64,000 nucleotides of DNA from Streptomyces atratus (GTDB taxonomy: Bacteria; Actinomycetota; Actinomycetes; Streptomycetales; Streptomycetaceae): contig NZ_BMRN01000005.1 in NCBI RefSeq assembly GCF_014648655.1, positions 369,179 through 433,178 on the forward strand, in the 5' to 3' direction. This document shows, one piece after another, positions 54,917-62,740 of the stretch. Each line of letters starts with the position of its first letter. Position 1 is the first letter of the stretch. The translations under genes and the position numbers were made by a program. The notes below the pieces were generated by a model. That model was given only the letters and a program-made list of their open reading frames with translations, did no database searches and was not told the DNA's origin.

Positions 54917-56662
54917 CTACCCGTTTGCCCGCGCCGCGGCCAGCAGCTCCTCCGCATGGGCCCGGGCCGTCTGCGAGTCCTCCTGCCCCGCGAGCATCCG
55001 GGACAGCTCCCGCACCCGGTCCTCGCCCTCCAGGACCGTGACCCCGCTGCTGGTCACCGACCCGTCGACCGTCTTCTCGACCAGCAACTGCCGGTCCGCG
55101 AAGGCCGCCACCTGCGGCAGGTGCGTGACGACGACCACCTGCGCGGACCTGGCGAGCTTCGCCAGCCGCCGCCCGACCTCGACGGCCGCCTTGCCGCCGA
55201 CGCCCGCGTCGACCTCGTCGAAGAGGTACGTGGGTACGGGATCGGAGCCGGCGAACACCACCTCGACGGCGAGCATCACCCGGGACAGCTCACCGCCCGA
55301 CGCCCCCTTGGCGATCGGCCGCGGCTGGGCACCGGGGTGCGGGGCCAGCAGAAGCTCGACCTCGTCGGCGCCGGTCGGCCCGTAGACCACACTCCGCCCG
55401 CCGATCTCGATGCCGGATGCCTCGTCCGCCGCCTCGGTCTGCCGGATGTCGAAGGAGACCCGGGCGTGCGGCATGGCGAGGGATGCCAGCTCCGCGGTCA
55501 CCGCCTCGGCGAAGCGCTCCGCCGCCCCCGTACGCGCATCGGTCAACGCCTGCCCGAGGCCCGAGAGTTCGGCGCGCAGAGCATCGCGCTCCGCCGTCAG
55601 CTCGCCGATGCGGTCGTCGTCGCCCTCCAGCTCGGTGAGCCGGGCGGCTCCTTCCTCGGCCCAGGCGAGTACGGCGGTGATGTCTTCGCCGTACTTACGG
55701 GTGAGTCCGGTGAGCGCGGCTCGCCGCTCCTCCACCGCGGCGAGCCGCAGCGGATCGGCGTCCAGCCGGTCGGCGTACCCGGCCAGTTCCCCCGCCACAT
55801 CGGCGAGCAGGATCGAGATCTCGCCGATCCGGTCGGCGAGCGCGGCCAGCGCCGGATCGTGGGACCGCACGGCGTCCAGGGACCGTCCGGCGGCCGCGAC
55901 CACGGTCGTCGCGTCGACGCCCTCCGGGTCCTCCGGGTTGCCCGCGAGCGCGGTGTGTGCGAGGGCCGCCGCGGAAGCGAGCGCCTCGGCATGGCCAAGT
56001 CGCTCGGCCTCGGCGGCCAGGTCGCCGTCCTCACCCGCGAGTGGTTCGACCGCAGCGATCTCGCCCAGTCCGAAGCGCAGCAGATCCGCTTCCTGGGCGC
56101 GTTCGCGGGCACGCGTCGTCAGCTCGTCGAGCTGTGTGACAACAGCCCGCAGCCGCCGGTAGGCCGCCGCGTACTCGGCGTGCGGCACGGCGACACCGTC
56201 GCCCGCGTACCGGTCGAGGGCCTGCCGCTGCCGCGCGGGCTTGAGCAGCCCCTGCTGGTCGGTCTGGCCGTGCACGGCGACGAGTTCGTCGGCGAGTTCG
56301 GTGAGTACGCCCACCGGCACGGACCGTCCGCCGAGATGGGCGCGCGAGCGCCCTTCCGCGGAAACGGTACGGCTGATCAGCAGCGCACCCTCGTCGATTT
56401 CGGCCCCGGCCTCCTCGGCCCGTACCGCGGCCGCGTCACCGGCGGACACCGTGATCCGTCCCTCGACAACCGCGACCTTGGCGCCGATCCGCACCAGGGC
56501 GGGGTCGGCGCGCCCGCCGAGCAGCAGCCCCAGGCTGGTGACGACCATGGTCTTGCCCGCGCCGGTCTCGCCCGTCACCGCGGTGAACCCGGGTGACAGC
56601 TCCACCACCGCGTCGTCGATGACTCCGAGCGACCGTATCCGCATCTCCTCCAACACGGACAT
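54917..56662 (-). CDS. recN: DNA repair protein RecN
   Basis: This 581-residue SMC-like protein has Walker A GETGAGKT at 31-38, a long coiled-coil middle (residues about 150-380), and the C-terminal GASGGELSRVMLAVEVVF with Walker B YLFDEVDAGVGGKAA. It acts in double-strand break repair. The ATG at 56662 is preceded by AAGG; the ATG six codons later directly follows GGAGGAG and is less likely. It is the last of the leftward cluster tlyA-nadK-recN, a common order in actinomycetes. Confidence 0.95.
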   Translation of the reverse strand: MSVLEEMRIRSLGVIDDAVVELSPGFTAVTGETGAGKTMVVTSLGLLLGGRADPALVRIGAKVAVVEGRITVSAGDAAAVRAEEAGAEIDEGALLISRTVSAEGRSRAHLGGRSVPVGVLTELADELVAVHGQTDQQGLLKPARQRQALDRYAGDGVAVPHAEYAAAYRRLRAVVTQLDELTTRARERAQEADLLRFGLGEIAAVEPLAGEDGDLAAEAERLGHAEALASAAALAHTALAGNPEDPEGVDATTVVAAAGRSLDAVRSHDPALAALADRIGEISILLADVAGELAGYADRLDADPLRLAAVEERRAALTGLTRKYGEDITAVLAWAEEGAARLTELEGDDDRIGELTAERDALRAELSGLGQALTDARTGAAERFAEAVTAELASLAMPHARVSFDIRQTEAADEASGIEIGGRSVVYGPTGADEVELLLAPHPGAQPRPIAKGASGGELSRVMLAVEVVFAGSDPVPTYLFDEVDAGVGGKAAVEVGRRLAKLARSAQVVVVTHLPQVAAFADRQLLVEKTVDGSVTSSGVTVLEGEDRVRELSRMLAGQEDSQTARAHAEELLAAARANG

Positions 56663-56770
56663 GACCTTACGAGGTCCGGGCCCCGATGTGCGACGGGCCC
56701 CGCCCCCCGGGGTTCACTCTCCCGTGTGCTCCTGAAGCATTCGCACCGCCTCCGGGGGAATGTCCGCCGG

Positions 56771-57676
56771 TCAGTGCGGCGCGCCCCGCCACCCCGAGAC
56801 GGGCAGTGCGAACTTCGCCACCAGCCGGTCCGTGAACGAGGCGTGGTGCAGCCGGGCGAGCCGTACGGGCACCGCACCGCGCCGCACCTCGACCCGCGCC
56901 CCCGCGGGCAGCTCCACGGTCCTGCGCCCGTCGCACCACAGCACTCCGTGCGGGGTGTGCTGCTGGACCTCGACGGCGAGCACCGAGGTCGGCGAGGTCA
57001 CCAGTGGCTTGGCGAAAAGTGCATGGGCGCTGATCGGCACCATCAGCAGCGCCTCGACCTCGGGCCAGACGACGGGCCCGCCCGCCGAGAAGGCGTAGGC
57101 GGTCGATCCGGTCGGGGTCGCGCAGACGATCCCGTCGCAGCCGAACCCGGTCACCGGCCGGCCGTCGATCTCCAGGACCACCTCCAGCATCCGCTCGGGC
57201 GACACCTTCTGCACGGCCGCTTCGTTGAGCGCCCAGTCGGTGTGGACGATGTCGCCGTTGCTGTGCACGACGACGTCGAGCGTCATCCGTTCCTCGACCT
57301 GGTACGCCCGGGTGACGACCCGGTCGACGACCTTGTCCAGGTCGTCCCGCTCGGCCTCGGCGAGGAAGCCGACCCGGCCGAGGTTGACGCCGAGCATCGG
57401 CACCCCGGAGGCGCGGGAGAGTTCGGCGCCGCGCAGCAGCGTCCCGTCCCCGCCGAGCACGATCAGCAGCTCACAGCCGTCCACGGCCTTGGGTGTGGTG
57501 TCCGTGACCGTCTCGACGGACGGCGGCAGCGGGAGATCGGCCGCCTCGGTGGCCAGCACCCGTACACCGAGGCCACTGCGCAGCAGTCCCTGTACGACCA
57601 GCTCGGCGCTGCGGATCGCGGCCGGGCGGCCGGTGTGTGTCAAAAGAAAGACAGTTCGTGCCGCATTCGTCGTCAA
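56771..57676 (-). CDS. nadK: NAD kinase
   Basis: This 301-residue enzyme has GGDGT at 75-79, the NE motif in ALNEAAVQK, and CDGIVCATPTGSTAYAFSAGG, shown in part, with the conserved Gly-rich loop. It phosphorylates NAD to NADP. The start is a TTG at 57676 overlapping the tlyA stop (TTGA), with GAGGGG 5-7 bases upstream; there is no ATG or GTG nearby that would keep the N-terminal strand. Translational coupling to tlyA is likely. A second NAD-related locus is the pnuC operon at 32104-36510. Confidence 0.95.
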   Translation of the reverse strand: MTTNAARTVFLLTHTGRPAAIRSAELVVQGLLRSGLGVRVLATEAADLPLPPSVETVTDTTPKAVDGCELLIVLGGDGTLLRGAELSRASGVPMLGVNLGRVGFLAEAERDDLDKVVDRVVTRAYQVEERMTLDVVVHSNGDIVHTDWALNEAAVQKVSPERMLEVVLEIDGRPVTGFGCDGIVCATPTGSTAYAFSAGGPVVWPEVEALLMVPISAHALFAKPLVTSPTSVLAVEVQQHTPHGVLWCDGRRTVELPAGARVEVRRGAVPVRLARLHHASFTDRLVAKFALPVSGWRGAPH

Positions 57677-58488
57677 CGAGGCCCCTCCGCCACTGCACGG
57701 TCGACATCTGCGGGATCCAGCTCAGGTGCTCCGGCCCGCAGCCACAGAAAGTACTCGACATTTCCCGAGGGCCCCGGCAGTGGACTCGCCGTCACCCCCT
57801 GCACTCCGAGACCCAGCGCCCAGGCCCGGCGCGCCACCTCCCGTACCGCTTCGGCCCGCAGCTCGGGGCTGCGCACCACGCCACCGCTGCCGAGCCGCTC
57901 CTTGCCGACCTCGAACTGCGGCTTGACCATGAGGACCAGGTCCGCGTCCGGGGCGGCGCAGCGCGCCAGAGCGGGCAGGACCAGCCCCAGCGGGATGAAC
58001 GACAGATCGCCGACGACCAGGTCCACCGGCTTCCCGTCGATGGCTTCCAGCGTCAACTCCCGTACGTTGGTACGGTCCTTGACGGTGACGCGCTCATCGG
58101 ACTGGAGCGACCAGGCAAGCTGCCCGTAGCCGACGTCGACGGCGACGACATGACCGGCGCCGGCCCGCAGCAGTACGTCGGTGAAGCCACCGGTCGACGC
58201 CCCGGCGTCCAGCGCCCGCCGCCCCTCGACCTTCAGCCCGAGGGGTACGAAGGCGGCGAGGGCGCCGGCGAGCTTGTGCCCGCCGCGCGAGACGTACTCG
58301 GGGTCGCTGTCGTCCTTGATCACGACGACAGCGGCGCTGGTCTCGACCTGGGTGGCGGGTTTGGTCGCGGTGTTTCCGCCGACGGTCACCCGCCCTGCGG
58401 CGATCAGCTGGCTCGCATGCTCGCGCGAGCGGGCGAGCTTACGGCGTACCAGCTCGGCGTCGAGGCGGCGACGTGCCACTCCTGCCAC
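57673..58488 (-). CDS. tlyA: TlyA-type rRNA 2'-O-methyltransferase
   Basis: This 271-residue protein has an N-terminal S4 RNA-binding domain (RRRLDAELVRRKLARSREHA, shown in part, residues 6-60) and a Rossmann methyltransferase domain with DAGASTGGFTD (94-104), the SAM site, and DLVVGDLSFIPL. In mycobacteria TlyA methylates both 16S and 23S rRNA and affects capreomycin sensitivity. The GTG at 58488 is preceded 7 bases away by the stop of the small gene upstream. It is coupled to nadK by a 4-base overlap. Confidence 0.94.
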   Translation of the reverse strand: MAGVARRRLDAELVRRKLARSREHASQLIAAGRVTVGGNTATKPATQVETSAAVVVIKDDSDPEYVSRGGHKLAGALAAFVPLGLKVEGRRALDAGASTGGFTDVLLRAGAGHVVAVDVGYGQLAWSLQSDERVTVKDRTNVRELTLEAIDGKPVDLVVGDLSFIPLGLVLPALARCAAPDADLVLMVKPQFEVGKERLGSGGVVRSPELRAEAVREVARRAWALGLGVQGVTASPLPGPSGNVEYFLWLRAGAPELDPADVDRAVAEGPR

Positions 58489-58495
58489 GTTCGGT

Positions 58496-58846
58496 TCAGC
58501 TCCTGTTGTTGTAGGAGGGCATCGGTGCGGGTACCGGTGCGGGTGCGGTCCTGGCGTCCAGCGCGGTCAGCGCTTCGCGCAGCCCACCGTGTACATCCTC
58601 GTACACCTCGATGTGTCCGTCCGCCGGGAGGTGGTCCGCATCGGCGAGACGCTCCAGCCGTGTGTCGACCTCGGCGTTGCCGGTGGGGGTGCGCACGACA
58701 CCGAGGGGCGCGGGTGCGGCGGGGTCGACAGGAGTGGCGGCGGCCGGGGCCGCGCCCTCGCCGGACGCATCTTCCGCCACGGCCACGGGTGTCGCTCCGG
58801 GCGCTGTTCCGGCTGCCGTCCCGAACCCCGGCATCGAGTCGCTCAT
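58496..58846 (-). CDS. Small actinobacterial hypothetical protein upstream of tlyA
   Basis: This 116-residue protein has a Pro/Ala/Gly-rich first half and a helical second half (GNAEVDTRLERLADADHLPA, partial, then GHIEVYEDVHGGLREALTAL). The second half is the usual part of a small conserved actinobacterial protein found before tlyA. It is not recognised beyond that. The ATG at 58846 was chosen because an earlier in-frame codon overlaps the divergent SCP2 gene. It may be co-transcribed with tlyA, nadK and recN. Confidence 0.72.
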   Translation of the reverse strand: MSDSMPGFGTAAGTAPGATPVAVAEDASGEGAAPAAATPVDPAAPAPLGVVRTPTGNAEVDTRLERLADADHLPADGHIEVYEDVHGGLREALTALDARTAPAPVPAPMPSYNNRS

Positions 58847-58889
58847 GCGGGAAACGCTACCGCGAAGGGCTGCGGTACCGTCGGTCACG

Positions 58890-59237
58890 ATGGCGACCAT
58901 GGCGGAGTGCCGCAGCGCACTCGAGAAACTTTCCGACAACCTCGCGAGGGCCGACGGCGACGTGCGCAGCGCGGCTGCCCTCGACCGCTCGCTGAGCTGT
59001 CACATCAAGGACCTGGACATCACCTTCACCGGCCGGCTGGCCAACGGCCGGATCCAGGTCCTGGACACGGTCGACGGCCCGCCCGGGGAGAAGGCCGAGA
59101 TCCGGCTCGCGATGACCGGCGACGACCTGGTGGCCATGGTGAACGGCGAAATGAACTTCGCCAGGGCATGGGGCGCGGGCCGGGTCCGCCTGGAGGCCGG
59201 CTTCCGCGACCTGCTGAGACTCAGGTCGCTGCTGTAG
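58890..59237 (+). CDS. SCP2 sterol-binding-domain protein
   Basis: This 115-residue protein matches a stand-alone SCP2 domain: CHIKDLDITFTGRLANGRIQ, shown in part, a hydrophobic strand pattern, then MTGDDLVAMVNGEMNFARAW and a C-terminal helix. SCP2 proteins bind lipids in a hydrophobic tunnel. No signal peptide is present. The ATG at 58890 lacks a clear ribosome site; the ATG at 58899 is an alternative. It diverges from the tlyA cluster with only 43 bases between starts, so the promoters overlap or the message is leaderless. Confidence 0.82.
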   Translation: MATMAECRSALEKLSDNLARADGDVRSAAALDRSLSCHIKDLDITFTGRLANGRIQVLDTVDGPPGEKAEIRLAMTGDDLVAMVNGEMNFARAWGAGRVRLEAGFRDLLRLRSLL

Positions 59238-59295
59238 CCGCGGGGCGGGTCCGCTTTCCCGGCCGGTCCCGCCACTGAGGGCAGGCCCCGTCCGG

Positions 59296-60126
59296 TCAGC
59301 CCCCTGCAGCCGGCCTGCCCTGCACGCCCACCGCGCCGCTCCGCGGCTTGCGCGCGGCCGGCACCACCAACGGCGTCCCGGTCTCCGGGTCGTCGATGAC
59401 CTGGCAGCGCAGCCCGAAGACCCGCTCCACCAACTCCGCGGTGACGACCTGACCGGGTGTCCCCTCGGCGATCACCTCGCCTTCCCGCATCGCGATGAGG
59501 TGCGTGGCGTACCGCGCGGCATGATTCAGATCGTGCAGGACGGCCACCAGGGTGCGCCCCTGCGTCTCGTGCAGCTCCGCACAGAGGTCGAGAACATCGA
59601 TCTGGTGCTGGATGTCGAGGTACGTCGTCGGCTCGTCGAGCAGCAGCAGCGGTGTCTGCTGGGCGAGCGCCATGGCTATCCAGACACGCTGCCGCTGCCC
59701 GCCGGACAATTCATCGACATAGCGATCGGCAAGCGCATCGACTCCGGTGGCCGCCATCGATTCCTCGACAATGCGTTCGTCGTCCGGCGACCACTGGCGC
59801 AACAGCCCCTGGTGCGGATACCGGCCGCGCCCGACGAGGTCGGCGACGGTGATGCCGTCCGGCGCGATGGAGGACTGCGGCAGCAGTCCGAGCGTCTTGG
59901 CCACCTTCTTGGCCGGCGTTCCGTGGATCGTCCGCCCGTCCAGGAGTACCCGCCCGCTGTTCGGCTTCAGCATCCGCGAGAGCGCGCGCAACAGGGTCGA
60001 CTTCCCACAGGCGTTGGGGCCGACGATCACCGTGAACGAGTTGTCGGGGATCTCGACCGAGAGATTCTCCGCAATGACCCGCTGGTCGTAGCCGAGGGTC
60101 ACCGAGTCCGCGGTGAGGCGCTGCAT
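59296..60126 (-). CDS. Iron-siderophore-type ABC transporter ATP-binding protein
   Basis: This 276-residue ATPase has Walker A GPNACGKST at 36-44, LSGGQRQRVWIA, Walker B LLLLDEPTTYLD and HDLNHAARY, features typical of FecE/FepC siderophore importers. No permease or binding-protein gene is adjacent, so it is an orphan subunit that must serve a transporter encoded elsewhere. The ATG at 60126 was chosen because the canonical first strand begins there. An iron box lies 131-149 bases upstream (60257-60275), so it should be repressed by DmdR/IdeR when iron is sufficient. Confidence 0.93.
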   Translation of the reverse strand: MQRLTADSVTLGYDQRVIAENLSVEIPDNSFTVIVGPNACGKSTLLRALSRMLKPNSGRVLLDGRTIHGTPAKKVAKTLGLLPQSSIAPDGITVADLVGRGRYPHQGLLRQWSPDDERIVEESMAATGVDALADRYVDELSGGQRQRVWIAMALAQQTPLLLLDEPTTYLDIQHQIDVLDLCAELHETQGRTLVAVLHDLNHAARYATHLIAMREGEVIAEGTPGQVVTAELVERVFGLRCQVIDDPETGTPLVVPAARKPRSGAVGVQGRPAAGG

Positions 60127-60256
60127 GGTCGTACTCCCGGAGTCGGAGGTGATCGGGTGCGCGGGTTCGCCCCTCGCCACGAGCAGAGGCCGCGGCCGAG
60201 GCCCGGTCGCCCGGCGGGTCGGCCATCCGGACGGCCGCACACCGAGCAGAACAAAG

Positions 60257-60275
60257 TTAGGTTAGCCTACCCTCC
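60257..60275. promoter_or_regulatory. Iron box (DmdR/IdeR operator)
   Basis: TTAGGTTAGCCTACCCTCC matches the actinobacterial iron-box consensus TTAGGTTAGSCTAACCTAA at about 16 of 19 positions. It lies in the only gap upstream of the siderophore-type ATPase gene, which it most likely controls. Confidence 0.82.
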
Positions 60276-60304
60276 TTTTGGCTCGAATCGCCGGGAGTCG
60301 CCCT

Positions 60305-61333
60305 TCACAGCCCCAGCCTGGCGACCGCCTTCCCCGCGTCCAGCCCGCACGAGCCGTCTCCGGCGTACGACCACGCCGCCCCGCAGAGCGCCCGCAGCCC
60401 GTCGAGCACATCCCCGTCCCCTTCGAGCACCAGGTCGCCACCGCGCACCGACGCCGTCCAGCCACCGCAGCCGAACCCGTCGCCCGCCCGCACCACCTCG
60501 GGCTGCCCGGTCAGCAGCCCCCGCAGATCCGCGTCCACGTACGTCGGCCGGTGCTTCGGTTCGGCGGCCACCAACTGCGCCGCGTCCGTCACCCCGGTGA
60601 GCACCAGCAGCGAGTCCACACCGCCGTTGAACGCGCCCTCGATGTCCGTGTCCAGCCGGTCCCCGACCACCAGCGGGCGCTCGGCCCCGGTCCGCAGCAC
60701 CGTCTCCCGGTGCATCGGAGGCAACGGCTTCCCGGCGACCTGCGGCTCGGCCCCGGTCGCGATCCGTACGACCTCCACCGCCGCACCGTTCCCGGGCGCG
60801 ATCCCCCGGGCACTGGGAATCGTCAGATCCGTGTTGGACGCGAACCACGGCACCCCCCGCGCAATCGCGTACGCGGCCTCGGCGAACCGACCCCACGTCA
60901 TGTCGGGCCCGCCGTACCCCTGCGCCACCGCGACCGGCTCGTCGTCAGCCGATTCCACCGGCACCAGACCGCGCTCCCGCAGTGCGACGCGCAGCCCCTC
61001 GCCACCCACCACCAGCACCCGCGCCCCGGGCGGCAGCTGATCGGCCATCAGCCTGGCCACCGCCTGCGCCGAAGTGATCACATCGGCGGGCTCGGCGGGA
61101 ACCCCGATTTCGGTCAGATGCTCGGCCACCGCGGCCGGGGGCCGCAGGGCATTGTTCGTCACATAAGCCAGGTGCATCCCACCATCCCGCGCCGCTCCCA
61201 GCGACTCGACGGCGTGGACGATCGCATGACCGCCCGCGTACACCACCCCGTCGAGATCGAGCAGCGCCGTGTCGTACGCCTCGTTCAACGCGGTGCTGCT
61301 GCCGCTCGGCCTGGTCCTGCTCGCCTGACTCAT
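60305..61333 (-). CDS. HAD-IIA family sugar/glycerol phosphatase
   Basis: This 342-residue protein has the HAD motif I DLDGV (26-30), motif II TNNA, motif III-like GKPLPPMHRETV and motif IV GDRLDTDIEGAFNGGVDSLLV in part, the order of subfamily IIA (NagD/phosphoglycolate or glycerol-3-phosphate phosphatase). In mycobacteria a relative is a glycerol-3-phosphate phosphatase. GAGGAG lies 8 bases before the ATG at 61333. It diverges from the DUF1015 gene. Confidence 0.9.
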   Translation of the reverse strand: MSQASRTRPSGSSTALNEAYDTALLDLDGVVYAGGHAIVHAVESLGAARDGGMHLAYVTNNALRPPAAVAEHLTEIGVPAEPADVITSAQAVARLMADQLPPGARVLVVGGEGLRVALRERGLVPVESADDEPVAVAQGYGGPDMTWGRFAEAAYAIARGVPWFASNTDLTIPSARGIAPGNGAAVEVVRIATGAEPQVAGKPLPPMHRETVLRTGAERPLVVGDRLDTDIEGAFNGGVDSLLVLTGVTDAAQLVAAEPKHRPTYVDADLRGLLTGQPEVVRAGDGFGCGGWTASVRGGDLVLEGDGDVLDGLRALCGAAWSYAGDGSCGLDAGKAVARLGL

Positions 61334-61404
61334 TCTTTGCGCTCCTCATTCCATGCTTCTGTCCCGATCATCGCGCATCCCGGCCGCACACATACGATGC
61401 AGAA

Positions 61405-62682
61405 ATGAACACATCAGGTCCGGCCGGGCAGGGACTGCGTCTGATTCCGTTCCGTGGACTGCGATACGTCCCCGAGCGGGTCGGCAGTCTTGCCGCGGTG
61501 ACCTCGCCGCCGTACGACGTCGTCGTGCGCCCCGACGGTCTGCACCATCTGGAGTCGGCGGATCCGCACAACATCGTCCGGCTGATCCTGCCGCAGGCCG
61601 ACACGGCCGCTGCCCGCCACACGCAGGCTGCCGAGACCCTGAACCGCTGGCTGGCCGAGGGCATACTCGCTCCCGATCCCGAGCCCGCGCTGTACGTCTA
61701 CGAGCAGAGCGACGCCGAGATCCTGCAACGCGGCATCGTCGGCGCGCTGGCACTCTCCTCCCCCGCCGACGGCATCGTGCTGCCGCACGAGGACGTGATG
61801 GCCCATGTCGTCGAGGACCGGGCCAACCTGATGCGCACCACTGCGGCCCATCTCGAACCGCTGCTGCTCACCTACCGCAGCGAAGGCCACCCGACCGGCG
61901 CGACCGCCGTCATCGAACGGACCATCCACCGGCCGCCGCTCCTCTCCACCACCACCGAGGACGGCTACAGCCACCGGCTCTGGGCGGTCACCCACCCGGC
62001 CGACCGGGCCGAGATCGAGGCCGATCTCGCCCACCACCAGGCCCTGATCGCCGACGGCCACCACCGCTGGGCCACCTATCTCCGCCTCCAGCAGGAGCAC
62101 ACAGCTCCCGGCCCCTGGGACTTCGGCCTGGTCCTCCTCGTCGACACGGCCCGCTACCCGCTCCGGGTCCGCGCCATCCACCGGTTGCTGCACCGCTTCC
62201 CGGTCGCCGACGCACTCGCCGCGCTGAACGGCCTCTTCCGCATCCGCGACATGGAGGGCCCGCTCCCCCGGGCCTTGGACGCACTCGCCGAAGCGGCCGC
62301 CGAAGGCAACGCATTCCTGCTCGCGGGCGACGGCGGCTTCCACCTCATCGACCGTCCCGACGCCGGCTTGCTGTCCCGAACGATTCCGGCCGACCGTCCG
62401 ACCGCCTGGCAGACCCTCGACGCGACGGTCCTGCACGCGGCTCTGCTCGACCACGTCTGGGAGATCCCCGACGCCCCGGAACACATCGCGTACATACACG
62501 ACACCGCGGCCGTCGTCGAACAGGCCGAACGTCACAACGCCACGGCGGTCCTGATGCATCCGGTACGTGAGGAAGTCGTCCGGGATCTCGCCCGACAGGG
62601 CGTCACCATGCCCCGCAAGTCGACTTCCTTCGGCCCCAAGCCGGCCACCGGCCTGGTCCTGCGAAGCCTCACCCTCGACTGA
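61405..62682 (+). CDS. DUF1015 family protein
   Basis: This 425-residue protein matches DUF1015, a widespread family of unknown function: RLIPFRGLRYVPERVGSLAA, shown in part, TSPPYDVV, then DGHHRWATYLRL, a motif suggesting metal or phosphate binding, and MPRKSTSFGPKPATGL at the end. No ribosome site precedes the ATG at 61405; a -10-like TACGAT at 61393-61398 ends 6 bases before it, so the transcript may be leaderless. It is divergent from the HAD gene and shares a downstream terminator with the repeat gene. Confidence 0.9.
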   Translation: MNTSGPAGQGLRLIPFRGLRYVPERVGSLAAVTSPPYDVVVRPDGLHHLESADPHNIVRLILPQADTAAARHTQAAETLNRWLAEGILAPDPEPALYVYEQSDAEILQRGIVGALALSSPADGIVLPHEDVMAHVVEDRANLMRTTAAHLEPLLLTYRSEGHPTGATAVIERTIHRPPLLSTTTEDGYSHRLWAVTHPADRAEIEADLAHHQALIADGHHRWATYLRLQQEHTAPGPWDFGLVLLVDTARYPLRVRAIHRLLHRFPVADALAALNGLFRIRDMEGPLPRALDALAEAAAEGNAFLLAGDGGFHLIDRPDAGLLSRTIPADRPTAWQTLDATVLHAALLDHVWEIPDAPEHIAYIHDTAAVVEQAERHNATAVLMHPVREEVVRDLARQGVTMPRKSTSFGPKPATGLVLRSLTLD

Positions 62683-62699
62683 CGCCCACAGCAACAAAA

Positions 62700-62731
62700 A
62701 AGGGCGGCACCCCTTCCGGAGTGCCGCCCTT
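62700..62731. terminator. Bidirectional intrinsic terminator
   Basis: AAGGGCGGCAC (62700-62710) and GTGCCGCCCTT (62721-62731) form an 11-bp stem. On the minus strand it is followed by a T run (the A run at 62695-62701 on the plus strand), so it is a classic terminator for the leftward gene and can also stop the DUF1015 transcript. Confidence 0.9.
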
Positions 62732-62740
62732 ACTCATGCC

